A stretch of 64,000 nucleotides of DNA from Methylobacterium gossipiicola (GCF_900113485.1 NZ_FOPM01000006.1:62001-126000), one strand, 5' to 3'; numbered from the stretch's first letter, positions 19,531-29,819 are shown. Notes: generated from the letters alone by a model not told the origin. Numbers and translations are program-made.

Positions 19531-19565
19531 CGCCGATGCTTCCGAGGGACCGGCGAAGTCTTCGC

Positions 19566-20789
19566 ATGACAGGACACCACGACAGCGGCGCGGCGGTGAT
19601 CGGCGCCGGCCCGGCCGGGCTCGCGGCCGCCGAGGTTCTGGCGCAGGCGGGCCACGCCGTCACGGTCTACGACCGGATGCCCTCCCCGGCCCGCAAGCTC
19701 CTCATCGCCGGGCGCGGCGGCCTCAACCTCACGCATTCCGAACCCCTGGTGGATTTCCTCGGGCGCTATCATCCGCAGGGCGGCACCCTGGCGGGGGCCA
19801 TCGAGGCCTTCCCGCCCACGGCGCTCCGGACCTGGTGCGACGGGCTCGGTCAGCCGACCTTCGTGGGCTCGAGCGGCCGGGTGTTCCCCGAGAGCTTTAA
19901 GGCGTCCCCGCTCCTGCGTGCCTGGCTTGCACGCCTTGCCGATCTCGGGGTCGTGATCAGAACCCGACATCGCTTCGTCGGCTGGTCGGAGACGGGCGCG
20001 GTCCTGTTCGACACGCCGGACGGCCCGACCGAGGCCCGGCCTGCCGCCCTGCTCCTGGCACTGGGGGGCGCGAGTTGGCCGCGCCTCGGCTCGGACGGGG
20101 CCTGGGTGCCCGTGCTGGAAGGCCAGGGCATCGCGGTGACGCCCCTCACTGCATCCAATGTCGGCTTCAGCGTCGCGTGGTCGGCGGTCTTCGCCGAGCG
20201 CTTCGCCGGCCAGCCCCTCAAGCGCATCGCCCTGACGGTTGGCGAAAGCCGGGTGCGCGGCGAGGCGATGATCACGGCCGAGGGCATCGAGGGCGGGGTG
20301 CTCTACGCAGCCTCGCACGCCATCCGGGCGGCCCTGGCCGCCGGGGCGACCACCGCCGTCACCCTCGATCTGCGCCCGGATTGCTCGGAGGCGGCCCTGA
20401 TCCAAGCCTTGAGCCGCGCCAAACCCGGCGAATCCCTGTCGAACCGCCTGCGCAAGGGCGCCGGACTCTCGCCCGTGGCGGCCGGATTTCTCCGTGAGGC
20501 GGCCGGTTCGAACCTGCCCGCCGAAGCGGGAGCCCTGGCGGCCCTGATCAAGGCCGCGCCCTTACGCCTGCGCGCCCCCCACGCCATCGAGCGGGCGATC
20601 TCGTCCGCCGGGGGCGTCCCGTTCGGGCAGATCGACGGGCGCTTCATGCTGCGGGCCCGGCCCGGCATTTTCGTCGCCGGCGAAATGCTCGACTGGGACG
20701 CCCCCACGGGCGGCTACCTGCTCCAGGGTGCCTTCGCCAGCGGACGGGCGGCGGCGGAGGGGATGCGCGCCTGGATGGCGCGCATCTGA
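19566..20789 (+). CDS. FAD-dependent oxidoreductase, BaiN/HI0933-like (TIGR03862 type)
   Basis: A 407-residue flavoprotein. The FAD-binding Rossmann turn is AAVIGAGPAGLAAAEVLAQAG near the start. It is followed by KLLIAGRGGLNLTHSEP, the signature of the HI0933/BaiN family. A second conserved block is GGASWPRLGSDGAWVPVLE. The C-terminal FAD contact is IFVAGEMLDWDAPTGGYLLQ. Family members are flavin oxidoreductases of mostly unknown substrate; the TIGR03862 subgroup is typical of proteobacteria. The ATG at 19566 gives a natural N-terminus; the frame is open ten codons upstream without similarity. Confidence 0.88.
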   Translation: MTGHHDSGAAVIGAGPAGLAAAEVLAQAGHAVTVYDRMPSPARKLLIAGRGGLNLTHSEPLVDFLGRYHPQGGTLAGAIEAFPPTALRTWCDGLGQPTFVGSSGRVFPESFKASPLLRAWLARLADLGVVIRTRHRFVGWSETGAVLFDTPDGPTEARPAALLLALGGASWPRLGSDGAWVPVLEGQGIAVTPLTASNVGFSVAWSAVFAERFAGQPLKRIALTVGESRVRGEAMITAEGIEGGVLYAASHAIRAALAAGATTAVTLDLRPDCSEAALIQALSRAKPGESLSNRLRKGAGLSPVAAGFLREAAGSNLPAEAGALAALIKAAPLRLRAPHAIERAISSAGGVPFGQIDGRFMLRARPGIFVAGEMLDWDAPTGGYLLQGAFASGRAAAEGMRAWMARI

Positions 20790-20796
20790 TCCGGCT

Positions 20797-21666
20797 TCAG
20801 AAGCGACCGCAGACGGCCACCAAACCCTGGCTCTCGGAGGGGCAGGATGCGCCGGTGCCACGGCTCATGGTGGCGTTGCCCGTGGGCAGGCAATAGGCCG
20901 AGACCAGGGTCTCGCCGACCTCGCAGGTCACGGCGCAGCCGCTCGCCGGGCAGGATTCCGGACGCACCACCCGCAGGGATGAGCCACCCGAGGCCGCAAC
21001 CGATCCGGCCGCGCCGGCCTGGCCCTGGGCACCGGCAGGCCCGCGTGCGCCCGCCTCCCCCTTCGGCCCAGCCGCCCCCGCGGGACCCGCATCGCCCTTC
21101 GGGCCGGTATCACCCTTAGGGCCGACATCGCCCTTCGGTCCCGCCTCACCTTTCGGACCCGCCTCGCCCTTGGGACCGCTGTCCCCCTTAGGACCCGTCT
21201 CGCCCTTCGGACCGGCTTCTCCCTTCGGACCGGCCTCGCCCCGCGGCCCCGGAAGGCCCGCAACGCCCTGGGGACCCGTCGCGCCGGGTTCGCCTTGGGG
21301 ACCCGCATCACCCTTGGGACCGGCCTGACCGGTTGGGCCGCAATTGGACACCACCACCTCGCGCTCGTCGTCGCCCGCCTTCAGGGTGGCAACGCAATTG
21401 GGCGGCATGTGCGGCAGGCGGAACACGAAGCGCCCCCGGCTGTCGGCGAGGACGGAAATGTCCTCGTCGAGGATCACGGTGATGCCGGGTTTGCGCACGC
21501 TGCCGGAGATGCGCAGATCCCCGTTCTCGAAGCGCGCGTCATAGACTTGGATCGGCTGGACGGGCGCTTGCGCCCGGCGGGGTTTGGCCTGTTGCGCGAC
21601 GGCGGAAACCGTCCCCGCGCAGACGAACAGACTGGACAGGACCACGAGGACGCGATCGAGGCGCAT
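20797..21666 (-). CDS. Secreted collagen-like triple-helix repeat protein
   Basis: A 289-residue protein with a Sec signal peptide (MRLDRVLVVLSSLFVCAGTV, cleavage near SAVAQ). A beta-rich N-domain (about 35-108; VYDARFENGDLRISGSV and VILDEDISVLADSRGRFVF) has paired cysteines. An uninterrupted block of 37 Gly-X-Y triplets (residues 110-220) is dominated by GPKGEA/GPKGDA units, rich in Lys-Gly-Glu/Asp pairs that stabilise triple helices without hydroxyproline. The C-terminal domain holds five cysteines (RPESCPASGCAVTCEVG; CLPTG; SCPSESQGLVAVCGRF). It should trimerise on the surface or in the periplasm. The reading frame is intact and the composition matches the genome. Confidence 0.85.
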   Translation of the reverse strand: MRLDRVLVVLSSLFVCAGTVSAVAQQAKPRRAQAPVQPIQVYDARFENGDLRISGSVRKPGITVILDEDISVLADSRGRFVFRLPHMPPNCVATLKAGDDEREVVVSNCGPTGQAGPKGDAGPQGEPGATGPQGVAGLPGPRGEAGPKGEAGPKGETGPKGDSGPKGEAGPKGEAGPKGDVGPKGDTGPKGDAGPAGAAGPKGEAGARGPAGAQGQAGAAGSVAASGGSSLRVVRPESCPASGCAVTCEVGETLVSAYCLPTGNATMSRGTGASCPSESQGLVAVCGRF

Positions 21667-21889
21667 ACAGACTCTCCCGGACGATCCCGCGTCTCCCGCG
21701 CGGCAGGATCGATTGCTGCCCTGCGGGTCCCTCATGGTCAAGCGAGGGTTTCACACGTTCTCGAAACAGGCGTGCATCGCGTCCGCCCGACCCGTCCCGA
21801 CGCGTCGGACAGCCTTCCACAGGCCAAGCCGTTGATGCCGTGAGGACTCTCGGGCGACTCTCGGGGCCACCGGAAAATCGGTTGAATAT

Positions 21890-21904
21890 GTTCCTGTTTT
21901 GTTC
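21890..21904 (+). promoter_or_regulatory. LexA (SOS) operator
   Basis: GTTC, seven bases, GTTC: an exact match to the alphaproteobacterial LexA box. It lies 28 bases before the imuA ATG, where it would cover the promoter. It explains DNA-damage induction of the imuA-imuB-dnaE2 cassette. Confidence 0.85.
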
Positions 21905-21931
21905 TTATCATCCGGCCATGGAGCCACCCGG

Positions 21932-22753
21932 ATGACCCAACGCCCCCTCGCCTCTCTTTCCCCCACCGACGCAGCGCCACGGGCGACCGAAACCTCGGCC
22001 GCGCGTCTCTCCGCCCTGCGGGCGCGCCTCGTCACGCAAGCGATGGAGGTCATCCCGCGAAAGCACCTGTCGTTCGGAGTCCACGCCGTCGATGGCTGCC
22101 TGCCGGGCGGCGGCCTCGGCCTCGGGCATCTGCACGAGATCGCGCCCGAAGCCGAGGGAGACGAACCCGCGGCGCTCGGGTTCGCCCTCGCCCTCGTCGC
22201 CCGGCGCCTCGCCGAGGTTCCGGGCGAAGCGCTCCTCGTCCTCGCGAAGGGGCACCCGATGCCCTACGGCCACGGTCTCGCGGGCCTCGGTCTCGACCCG
22301 GATCGGCTCCTGCTCTTCGAAGCGGGCAACGATCTCGATGCCTATCGCGCCCTGGAGGAGGCCCTGCGCACGGGGACCGGAACGTCCTCCGGCGGGCTCG
22401 CGGCGGTGGCCGGGCTCGTCGATGCCGGCCTGCCGCTGATCCAGAGCCGGCGGCTCCATCTCGCCGGGGGGCGCACGGATCGGTTGCTCCTCGTCCTGCG
22501 CCCGGTGGGCGCGGACAGCCCCAACGTCGCCGCCACGCGCTGGCGGATCGCCGCCGGCAAGGCCCTGCGCGACCGCTTCGGCTGCATCGAACGACCGTGC
22601 TGGCGGGTACGCCTCGCTCGCTGCCGCAACGGACGCATGGGAGACTGGCTCCTGGAGTGGGATCATGCCGCGCATCGTTTCGGTCTGGCTGGAGCATTGG
22701 CCGGTCACCCGCCTGAAACGGGCGGCCGGGGCACGGGCCCCGGACAGCCGTGA
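21932..22753 (+). CDS. imuA: Inducible mutagenesis protein A
   Basis: First gene of the SOS mutasome. The 273-residue product is RecA/SulA-like. It has the family blocks RKHLSFGVHAVDGCLPGGGL, HLHEIAPEA and, later, LLFEAGNDLDAYRALEEALR and GGRTDRLLLVLRP. It recruits and organises ImuB and DnaE2 with the beta clamp during error-prone lesion bypass. The start is the ATG at 21932; the frame is open eleven codons upstream from a TTG inside the promoter region. Its last 89 bases overlap the first codons of imuB in another frame, an unusually long coupling overlap. A LexA box is directly upstream. Confidence 0.92.
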   Translation: MTQRPLASLSPTDAAPRATETSAARLSALRARLVTQAMEVIPRKHLSFGVHAVDGCLPGGGLGLGHLHEIAPEAEGDEPAALGFALALVARRLAEVPGEALLVLAKGHPMPYGHGLAGLGLDPDRLLLFEAGNDLDAYRALEEALRTGTGTSSGGLAAVAGLVDAGLPLIQSRRLHLAGGRTDRLLLVLRPVGADSPNVAATRWRIAAGKALRDRFGCIERPCWRVRLARCRNGRMGDWLLEWDHAAHRFGLAGALAGHPPETGGRGTGPGQP

Positions 22754-24242
22754 CGGCGAGTCCTCGGACGCGCTCCCCCTCGTCGTGGCCAGTGGGGAAG
22801 CGACGGGCCTGCGCCTCGTCGCCGTCGATGTCCGCGCCCGCGCCCTCGGCCTGTGTCCCGGCGAGCCCCTCGCCCGCGCCCGCGCCCGCTTGAGCACGCC
22901 CCTCGCCGTCCATCCGTTCGATCCGGAGGCCGATGCGGCGGCCCTCGAACGACTGTGCCTGTGGGCCAAACGCTACGGGCCGGGCGTGGCGGCCTTCGGC
23001 GCGGCGGAGGGCCGCGACGGGCTGTTCCTCGACATCGCGGGATCGAGCCACCTGTTCGGCGGCGAGGCCGGCCTCGTGGCCGACCTCGCCCGGCGCCTCG
23101 CCGCCAATGGCCTGCCGGCGCGAATCGCCGTGGCGGGCAGCCCCGGCTGCGCCTTCGCCCTCGCCCGTCACGGGGCCGGCGGCCTCGTGGCGCCCGGCGG
23201 CGAGGCGGAAGCCTTGAGCGGTCTGCCCACCATCGCCCTGCGCATCGAGGCCGCGATGGCGGCGGATCTCGGCCGCCTCGGCCTGCGCCGGATCGGCGAT
23301 CTCGCCGAGGCGCCCCGCGCGCCCCTGGCCCGCCGCTTCGGCGAAACCCTGATCCGGCGCCTCGATCAGGCCCTCGGCCATCGGCCGGAACCCCTCGTCG
23401 CCCTGGACGAAGCGCTGGTTTTCAGCGCCGCGCGCGGGTTCCTCGATCCCATCGGCCATCAGGCCGCCATCGTCGCCACGACGAAGCGTCTGCTGGCCGA
23501 GATCGCGCCGCGTCTCGAAGCGGCCGGCCTCGGCGCGCGGGGGCTCCGCCTCACCCTGCACCGGATCGACGGCGTGGTCCGGACCCTCGCCCTCGGCTTG
23601 AGCGAACCGACCCGCTGCCCCGTCCAAGTGGGGCGCCTCCTCGATCTGCGCCTCGACCGCCTCGGCCCCGCCCTCGACGCCGGCTTCGGTTTCGAGACCG
23701 TGCGGCTCGACATCGTGAGGACGGCCCCCATCGCCCATCGGCAGGTGACGCTCGCGGGCGACGACGGCACGGGAGCGGGCGCGTCCGGCCTCGCCGATGC
23801 CCTGCGCCAGCGCCTCGGACGCGGCCTCCTGCGCCTCACCCCGCATCAGAGCCACGTCCCCGAGCGGGCGGAGACGGCCGAGCCCTGGCGGGTGAACGAT
23901 GTCGTCGCGCGGCGTCCGGTCCGGGGGCGTCCCCGCCCCCTCGTTCTCCTGACCCGGGGCGAGACCGCGGAGGACATGCTCGCCCCCGACGGCCCGCCTC
24001 AGCTCTTCCGCTGGCGCCGACGCCTGCACCGGATCACCCATGCGGACGGGCCCGAGCGCATCGCCGGGGAATGGTGGTCGGGACCCGCTCCCACTCGCGA
24101 CTATTACGTGGTCGAGGATGAGGCCGGTCGCCGTCTCTGGGTCTATCGCCAGGATCCGCCCCCGGCCGAATCCCCGCCCCCGGAACGGGCGGCCCGCGTG
24201 GCACCCGTGATCGGCTGGTTCGTCCACGGGATGTTCGCGTGA
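22665..24242 (+). CDS. imuB: ImuB, catalytically inactive Y-family polymerase-like protein
   Basis: A 525-residue Y-family homologue. The palm start reads [15 protein letters not shown], where true polymerases have an acidic metal ligand (DxDxFFA type), so it is expected to be inactive, as known for ImuB. The body has the Y-family order: [37 protein letters not shown], a helix-hairpin-helix region [20 protein letters not shown], and a little-finger domain. The C-terminus [19 protein letters not shown] ... WFVHGMFA is characteristic. ImuB bridges DnaE2 to the beta clamp. It starts at an ATG behind GGAG within the imuA coding region, and dnaE2 follows after 52 bases. Confidence 0.93.
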   Translation: MPRIVSVWLEHWPVTRLKRAAGARAPDSRDGESSDALPLVVASGEATGLRLVAVDVRARALGLCPGEPLARARARLSTPLAVHPFDPEADAAALERLCLWAKRYGPGVAAFGAAEGRDGLFLDIAGSSHLFGGEAGLVADLARRLAANGLPARIAVAGSPGCAFALARHGAGGLVAPGGEAEALSGLPTIALRIEAAMAADLGRLGLRRIGDLAEAPRAPLARRFGETLIRRLDQALGHRPEPLVALDEALVFSAARGFLDPIGHQAAIVATTKRLLAEIAPRLEAAGLGARGLRLTLHRIDGVVRTLALGLSEPTRCPVQVGRLLDLRLDRLGPALDAGFGFETVRLDIVRTAPIAHRQVTLAGDDGTGAGASGLADALRQRLGRGLLRLTPHQSHVPERAETAEPWRVNDVVARRPVRGRPRPLVLLTRGETAEDMLAPDGPPQLFRWRRRLHRITHADGPERIAGEWWSGPAPTRDYYVVEDEAGRRLWVYRQDPPPAESPPPERAARVAPVIGWFVHGMFA

Positions 24243-24249
24243 GGACGCT

Positions 24250-24303
24250 CGGCCTCCGGCCGGGCGCAAGGACATGCGGCCTTCGGCCGGGCGCATGACG
24301 ACG
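24250..24303 (+). repeat. 27-bp imperfect tandem duplication at the dnaE2 start
   Basis: The 19-base string at 24250-24268 recurs at 24277-24295 with one mismatch, giving a period of 27 bases. The repeat places two in-frame ATG codons (24274 and 24295) at the beginning of dnaE2. Confidence 0.6.
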
Positions 24304-27300
24304 CCCTACGCCGAACTCGCCGTCACCACGAACTTCTCCTTCCTGCGCGGCGCGTCCCACCCGGAGGAGATGGTCGGACGGGCCGCCGAACTCGGGCTTG
24401 CCGCCATCGGCATTGCCGACCGCAACACCGTCGCGGGCGTGGTCCGGGCCTATGCGGAGACCCTGCGCCGGGTGAAGGCCGGGGAACCCTCGATCCGCCT
24501 CCTCGTGGGGGTGCGCCTCGTGACCGATTGTGGCTTCGAGGCCGTGGCCTACCCCATGGACCGGGCGGCCTATGGCCGGCTGTGCCGCCTCCTCACCCTG
24601 GGCAATCGCCGGTCCGAGAAGGGCCAGTGCCGCTTCTCCTTCGCCGAGATGCTGGCGGCGAGCGAGGGCCAGATGCTCATCGCGATGCCGCCGGAGGATC
24701 CACCCACGGAGGATCCGGACGCCCTCCTCGCGGCCCGGCTCGTCGCCCTGGCCGAGGCCGCGCCCGGCCGCACGTTCCTCGCCGGTAGCCATCGTCATCG
24801 CGGCGACGAGGCGCGGCGCCTCGGGCGCCTCGCCGCCTGGGGGGACCGCCTCGGCACGCCCCTGGTGGCGGTCTCGGACGCGCTTTACCACCACCCCGGC
24901 CGGCGCCCGCTGCAGGACATCCTCACCTGCATCAGCGCCGGCTGCACCCTGGGGCAGGCCGGCTACCGGCTGGAGGCCAATGCCGAACGCCACCTCAAGC
25001 CGCCCGCCGTGATGGCGCGGCTGTTCCGCGACCATCCGGCGGCCCTGGCTCGCACCCTGGAGATCGTGGGGGCCTGCGACTTCTCCCTGGGCCAACTCCG
25101 CTATGAATATCCCGACGAACCAGTGCCGCCGGGGCGCACGGCGCAGGCGTATCTCGCCGACAAGGTCCGGGAGCGCGCCCGGTGGCGCTACCCGGACGGC
25201 GTTCCGGAGACCATCGCGAACACCATCGAGGACGAACTCGCGCTGATCGAGAAGATGGATTACGCGCGCTACTTCCTCACCCTGTTCGACATCGTCGAGT
25301 TCGCGCGGGACCGGGGCATCCTGTGCCAGGGCCGGGGCTCGGCCGCGAATTCCGTGGTCTGCTACTGCCTCGGCATCACGGCCGTGGACCCCACGGAGAT
25401 CCGCCTGCTGTTCGCGCGCTTCATTTCGGAGAACCGGGACGAGCCGCCCGACATCGACGTCGATTTCGAGCACGAGCGCCGCGAGGAGGTGATCCAGCAC
25501 CTCTACGCCCGCTACGGCCGCGACCGTGCCGCCCTCTGCGCCACGGTGATCCATTACCGGCCGCGCAGCGCCATCCGCGAAGTCGGCAAGGTGCTGGGCC
25601 TCACCCCCGACATCACCGGCCTCATGGCCGACACCGTGTGGGGCTCGTGGGGCGCCGCCCTGCCCGACGCCCATATCGCGCAGGCAGGCCTCGACCCGAG
25701 GAACCAGGCGATCCGGCAGGCGCTGGATCTCGCCCACGCCCTCATCGGCTTCCCGCGCCACCTGTCACAGCATGTCGGCGGGTTCATCCTCACGCGCGGA
25801 CGCCTCGACGAGACCGTGCCGGTGGGCAACGGCGCCATGGCGGACCGCACCTTCATCGAATGGGACAAGGACGACATCGACGTCCTCGGCCTGATGAAGG
25901 TCGACGTGCTGGCGCTCGGCATGTTGAGCTGCCTCAAGCGCGGCGTCGATTTTCTGCGTCACCACTATGGACACGATTACCCGACCCTCGCCGACCTGCC
26001 GCGCGAAGATCCGGCCGTCTACGCCATGCTGTCGAAGGCCGACTCGGTGGGCGTGTTCCAAGTCGAGAGTCGGGCGCAGATGTCGATGCTGCCGCGCCTG
26101 AAACCTGCGGAATTCTACGACCTCGTCGTGCAGGTCGCCATCGTCCGCCCCGGCCCGATCCAGGGCGACATGGTGCATCCCTATTTGCGTCGCCGACAGG
26201 GAATCGACCCCGTCGAATACCCCTCCCCTCATCCCGACTACGGGAAGAAGGACGAGTTGAAGAGTGTGCTCCAGCGGACCTACGGCGTGCCCCTGTTCCA
26301 GGAGCACGCCATGCAGATCGCCATCACGGCGGCGGGGTTCGCGCCGCACGAGGCCGACGGCCTGCGCCGGGCCATGGCGACCTTCCGGCACAACGGCGCC
26401 ATCGTGAACTTCCGCACGAAGTTCGTCGAGGGCATGGTGGCGCGCGGCTATCCCCGCGACTTCACCGAGCGCTGCTTCAAGCAGATCGAGGGGTTCTCCA
26501 CCTACGGCTTTCCCGAGAGCCATGCGGCCAGCTTCGCCCTCCTCGTCTACGCCTCCGCCTGGATGAAGTGCCGGCACCCCGACGTCTTCCTCGCGGCCAT
26601 CCTCAACGCCCAGCCCATGGGCTTCTACCAGCCGGCCCAGCTCGTGCGCGACGCCCGGGCCCACGGGGTCGAGGTGCGCGGGGTCGACGTGAATGCCAGC
26701 GCCTGGGACTGCACCCTGGAGCCGGCCTCCGAGCCCCCGCCTCCGGGCGTACCCCGGCGCCTCGCCGTGCGGCTCGGCCTGCGTCAGGTGAGCGGGGTGC
26801 CGGAGGCGGCCATGCGGCGTCTCGTGCACTTACGCGGCAACGGCTACGCCAGCATCGAGGGGTTGCAGGCCGCCCTCGCCCTGCCGCGCAACGCCCTCGA
26901 ACGCCTCGCCGAAGCCGACGCCTTCCGTTCCCTCGACCTCGACCGGCGCGCGGCCCTTTGGGCGGTACGGACGCTCGAAGGCACCTCCGCCCGCAAGGCC
27001 GCCGCGCGGACGGGAGCGGACCGGCGTGCCCATCTCCTGGAAACGCCGCTGCCGCTGTTCGCCTTTCACGCCGATGACGGCCTGTTTCGTGGAGAGGCCC
27101 CCGTGGCGCTGCCGATGATGGAGGCCTCCGAACAGGTGGCTGCGGATTACGTCACCACCGGGCTCTCCCTCAGGGGCCATCCCGTGGCGTTCTTCCGGGA
27201 GCGTCTGGCCCGGATCGGCGCGATTCCCGCCTGCCATCACCAGGACGAAACCCGCGTGCCCAACAACGCCCGCGTCACCGTGGCGGGCCTCGTATTGACT

Positions 27301-27612
27301 CGTCAGCGTCCCGGCACGGCGCACGGCACGGTGTTCCTCACCCTCGAGGACGAGACCGGCATTGCCAACGTCATCGTCTCGGCCAAGGTGTTTGAGGCCC
27401 ATCGCGCCATCGCCATGGGGGGGCGCTTCCTCGCCGTCCGGGGACGCGTCCAGCGCCAAGGGGCCGTGGTCCACCTCCTCGCCGAACGCTTCCGCGACCT
27501 CACGGCCGAGCTACCCACCCTGCGCGAGGGCGGTCTGCGGCTTCCCCCCGAAACCACGGACTTCTCGGCCCCGCCCGACAGGCGCGTGTATCGCAGCCGG
27601 GATTTCCACTGA
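24295..27612 (+). CDS. dnaE2: Error-prone DNA polymerase DnaE2
   Basis: The alternative C-family replicative polymerase that performs mutagenic translesion synthesis with ImuA and ImuB. The 1105-residue product opens with [21 protein letters not shown], the DnaE2 start of the PHP domain. The polymerase palm carries [15 protein letters not shown] (catalytic Asp pair) after [17 protein letters not shown]. The fingers region has [10 protein letters not shown] and [19 protein letters not shown] helix-hairpin-helix segment is followed by the OB fold [20 protein letters not shown] and FLTLEDETG. Length fits DnaE2 and is shorter than DnaE1. ATG 24295 matches the family N-terminus; ATG 24274 would add seven residues. 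Confidence 0.93.
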   Translation: MTTPYAELAVTTNFSFLRGASHPEEMVGRAAELGLAAIGIADRNTVAGVVRAYAETLRRVKAGEPSIRLLVGVRLVTDCGFEAVAYPMDRAAYGRLCRLLTLGNRRSEKGQCRFSFAEMLAASEGQMLIAMPPEDPPTEDPDALLAARLVALAEAAPGRTFLAGSHRHRGDEARRLGRLAAWGDRLGTPLVAVSDALYHHPGRRPLQDILTCISAGCTLGQAGYRLEANAERHLKPPAVMARLFRDHPAALARTLEIVGACDFSLGQLRYEYPDEPVPPGRTAQAYLADKVRERARWRYPDGVPETIANTIEDELALIEKMDYARYFLTLFDIVEFARDRGILCQGRGSAANSVVCYCLGITAVDPTEIRLLFARFISENRDEPPDIDVDFEHERREEVIQHLYARYGRDRAALCATVIHYRPRSAIREVGKVLGLTPDITGLMADTVWGSWGAALPDAHIAQAGLDPRNQAIRQALDLAHALIGFPRHLSQHVGGFILTRGRLDETVPVGNGAMADRTFIEWDKDDIDVLGLMKVDVLALGMLSCLKRGVDFLRHHYGHDYPTLADLPREDPAVYAMLSKADSVGVFQVESRAQMSMLPRLKPAEFYDLVVQVAIVRPGPIQGDMVHPYLRRRQGIDPVEYPSPHPDYGKKDELKSVLQRTYGVPLFQEHAMQIAITAAGFAPHEADGLRRAMATFRHNGAIVNFRTKFVEGMVARGYPRDFTERCFKQIEGFSTYGFPESHAASFALLVYASAWMKCRHPDVFLAAILNAQPMGFYQPAQLVRDARAHGVEVRGVDVNASAWDCTLEPASEPPPPGVPRRLAVRLGLRQVSGVPEAAMRRLVHLRGNGYASIEGLQAALALPRNALERLAEADAFRSLDLDRRAALWAVRTLEGTSARKAAARTGADRRAHLLETPLPLFAFHADDGLFRGEAPVALPMMEASEQVAADYVTTGLSLRGHPVAFFRERLARIGAIPACHHQDETRVPNNARVTVAGLVLTRQRPGTAHGTVFLTLEDETGIANVIVSAKVFEAHRAIAMGGRFLAVRGRVQRQGAVVHLLAERFRDLTAELPTLREGGLRLPPETTDFSAPPDRRVYRSRDFH

Positions 27613-27671
27613 CCGTCAGGCGGACTGGCTCCAAGGCTGAGACCGACCGAAGACAGGCAATGCCGAAAATG

Positions 27672-27700
27672 GAAAAAAGCCGATCAGTTTCCTGACCGGC
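27672..27700 (-). terminator. Intrinsic terminator of the tRNA-Lys transcript
   Basis: On the minus strand GCCGGTCAG, loop GAAA, CTGATCGGC is followed at once by TTTTTT. The stem has one G-U pair. It lies 40 bases past the tRNA 3' end, a textbook rho-independent terminator. Confidence 0.88.
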
Positions 27701-27739
27701 TCGCCCATCTCACCGATGGAAAATCTGGATTGGTTAGTT

Positions 27740-27815
<76 letters not shown>

Positions 27816-27879
27816 TCGCCTTGCGGCGGTCGCTGCGGCCCACCAAGTCCGCCGCGACGAGGTGGCTGATAGCAAAGCC

Positions 27880-27904
27880 TCCCGGGGGTGTCCACCCCCC
27901 GGGG
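27880..27904. terminator. Hairpin between leuA and tRNA-Lys
   Basis: CCCGGGGGTG pairs with CACCCCCCGGG with one bulged C, 30 bases downstream of the leuA stop on the minus strand. A run of six T lies on the plus-strand side (27910-27915), so the U-run suits plus transcripts better. As the end of leuA it is plausible but imperfect. Confidence 0.5.
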
Positions 27905-27933
27905 CGCATTTTTTGAAATCGGCTAAGGTTGGC

Positions 27934-29502
27934 TCACGAAACCGTCGCCGGGGACTGGGCGTGCAGGCGCACGGCGGAAGCCGAGAGTTTGTTCAGGGCG
28001 GAGAGGTAGGCGCGAGCCGAGGCCACGAGGGTGTCGGGATCGGCGCCCCGGGCGGTGACGCTGCGCTCGCCGCTCTTGAGGCGCACGGAGACTTCCGCCT
28101 GGGCATCGGTGCCCTCGGTGACGGCATCGACCTTGTAGAGTTCGAGATCGGCCACGTGCGGCACCAGGGCCTGGATGGCGTTGAACACCGCGTCCACCGG
28201 ACCGTTGCCCTCGGCCTCTTCCGTCACCACCCGGCCGTCGATGGCGAGCTTCATCGTGGCGCGCTGCGGCCCGTGCGTCCCGGCGATCACCGAGAGCGAC
28301 ACCAGGCGGATGCGGTCGTGGGCGGTGGCGAGATTCTCGTCGACGAGGGCCTCGATATCCTCGTCGTAGACATGCTTCTTGCGGTCGGCGAGGGCCTTGA
28401 ACCGCTCGAAGGCGTCCTGCATCCGGTTGTCGCTGAGGGTGATGCCGAGTTCCTCCAGCTTGGAGCGGAAGGCGGCCCGGCCCGAGTGCTTGCCCATGAC
28501 CAGGGAGGTCTTGGACACGCCGACGGAAGCGGGGGTCATGATCTCGTAGGTTTCGGTGTGCTTAAGCATCCCGTCCTGATGGATGCCGCTCTCGTGGGCG
28601 AAGGCGTTCCGGCCCACGATGGCCTTGTTGTACTGCACAGGGAAGTTCGTCGCGTGCGAGACGAGCTTGGAGGCGCGCGTCAGCATCGTGGTCTCGATGC
28701 CGGTCTCGTAGGGCATCACGTCACCGCGCGTGCGGATCGCCATGACGATCTCTTCCAGGGCCGCGTTGCCGGCGCGTTCCCCGATACCGTTGATGGTGCA
28801 TTCCACCTGCCGGGCACCACCCTCGACACCGGCCAACGAGTTGGCGATGGCGAGCCCGAGGTCGTTGTGACAATGCACCGAGAAGACCGCCTGGTCGGCA
28901 TTCGGCACGCGCTCGCGCACGCTTCTGAATATGGCCCGGTACTCGTCGGGCGTGGCATAGCCCACGGTGTCCGGCAGATTGATGGTGGTGGCGCCCGAAC
29001 GGATCGCCGCCTCGACGCAGCGGCACAGGTAGTCGATGGGCGTACGGGTGGCGTCCATGGCCGACCATTCCACATCCTCGACGAGGTCGCGGGCCTGGGA
29101 CACGGTCTTCAGGATGATCTCGATCACCTCGTCCTGCGTCTTGCGCATCTGATGCGCGAGGTGGATCGGCGAGGTCGAGACAAAGGTGTGGATGCGCCCC
29201 CGACGGGCATGCCGAACGGCTTCGCCGGCCCGCGCGATATCGGCGGGGATCGCACGGGCGAGGCCCGCGATGGTCGCGCGCTTGGCCCGACGGGCGATCT
29301 CGGCCACGGCTTCGAAATCGCCGTTGGAGGCGATGGGAAACCCAGCTTCGATGATGTCCACGCCCATGGTGTCGAGGAGTTCGGCGACGGCCAGCTTCTC
29401 GTCCAGGGTCATGGTGGCACCGGGGCACTGCTCGCCGTCGCGCAGGGTGGTGTCGAAAATGAGGACGCGGTCTTTGTGCGTCGGCGTGGTCGAAGAGGTC
29501 AT
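27934..29502 (-). CDS. leuA: 2-isopropylmalate synthase
   Basis: Condenses acetyl-CoA with 2-oxoisovalerate, the committed step of leucine synthesis. The 522-residue protein opens its TIM barrel with [20 protein letters not shown] (metal-binding Asp and catalytic Arg). It has the HxH metal site in [17 protein letters not shown] and the conserved [15 protein letters not shown] linker with [15 protein letters not shown] precedes the C-terminal regulatory domain (about 390-510) that binds leucine for feedback inhibition. Length and domains are normal. The gene has a ~310-base leader with promoter, leader peptide and alternative hairpins, so leucine also controls transcription. Confidence 0.96.
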   Translation of the reverse strand: MTSSTTPTHKDRVLIFDTTLRDGEQCPGATMTLDEKLAVAELLDTMGVDIIEAGFPIASNGDFEAVAEIARRAKRATIAGLARAIPADIARAGEAVRHARRGRIHTFVSTSPIHLAHQMRKTQDEVIEIILKTVSQARDLVEDVEWSAMDATRTPIDYLCRCVEAAIRSGATTINLPDTVGYATPDEYRAIFRSVRERVPNADQAVFSVHCHNDLGLAIANSLAGVEGGARQVECTINGIGERAGNAALEEIVMAIRTRGDVMPYETGIETTMLTRASKLVSHATNFPVQYNKAIVGRNAFAHESGIHQDGMLKHTETYEIMTPASVGVSKTSLVMGKHSGRAAFRSKLEELGITLSDNRMQDAFERFKALADRKKHVYDEDIEALVDENLATAHDRIRLVSLSVIAGTHGPQRATMKLAIDGRVVTEEAEGNGPVDAVFNAIQALVPHVADLELYKVDAVTEGTDAQAEVSVRLKSGERSVTARGADPDTLVASARAYLSALNKLSASAVRLHAQSPATVS

Positions 29503-29607
29503 GGGGCTGATCCTATGGCGACGCGCGGTCTCAAGGAGACACGGCGCCTGACGACTCTCGCATGGCGGCGGAGCCCGATTTCATGATGGGGTGTGGTCGG
29601 AACGCGT

Positions 29608-29648
29608 CCCCTGAGAGCCCAGGCGCACGCCCGGACGGCCCTCAGGGG
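29608..29648 (-). promoter_or_regulatory. Attenuator hairpin upstream of leuA
   Basis: On the minus strand CCCCTGAGGGCC pairs with GGCTCTCAGGGG (12 bp, one G-U) over a 17-base loop. The left arm begins at the stop region of the leucine-rich leader peptide. Its bases at 29637-29640 also pair, in an alternative stem ACGGCC/GGCCGT (29635-29640 with 29662-29667), with the leader's Leu codon region. The two folds exclude each other, as in ribosome-mediated attenuation. There is no U-run after the stem, so the termination step may be Rho-aided. Confidence 0.6.
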
Positions 29649-29704
29649 CGGATAAGGAGGAGGCCGTTGGAAAGCACCGCGGAGACGCGCGCACGGGGCC
29701 GCAT
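29642..29704 (-). CDS. leuL: Leucine leader peptide of leuA
   Basis: A 20-residue frame, MRPRARVSAVLSNGLLLIRP, containing a further Leu and then three consecutive Leu codons (CTC CTC CTT) just before its stop, placed 140 bases upstream of leuA. Stalling of ribosomes at these codons when Leu-tRNA is scarce would hold the RNA in the alternative stem. An in-frame ATG at 29737 would give a 31-residue version. Neither start has a strong Shine-Dalgarno sequence. The Leu run, the position and the overlapping hairpin together support the call. Confidence 0.65.
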   Translation of the reverse strand: MRPRARVSAVLSNGLLLIRP

Positions 29705-29819
29705 GGCCGCGAAAGCGGCATCTGTGCGGCTGACCATGGAGCCGGCGCTGGCCAAGGCTCGTCTCTCCCGAGGGGCAATCGCGCGCGGTTGAACACGGCG
29801 AACGATCACGAATGACAAA

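Noticed and set aside
21000..21330. A CRISPR-like or tandem DNA repeat
   Set aside because: The periodicity is 9 and 18 bases and in frame; it encodes Gly-X-Y collagen triplets.
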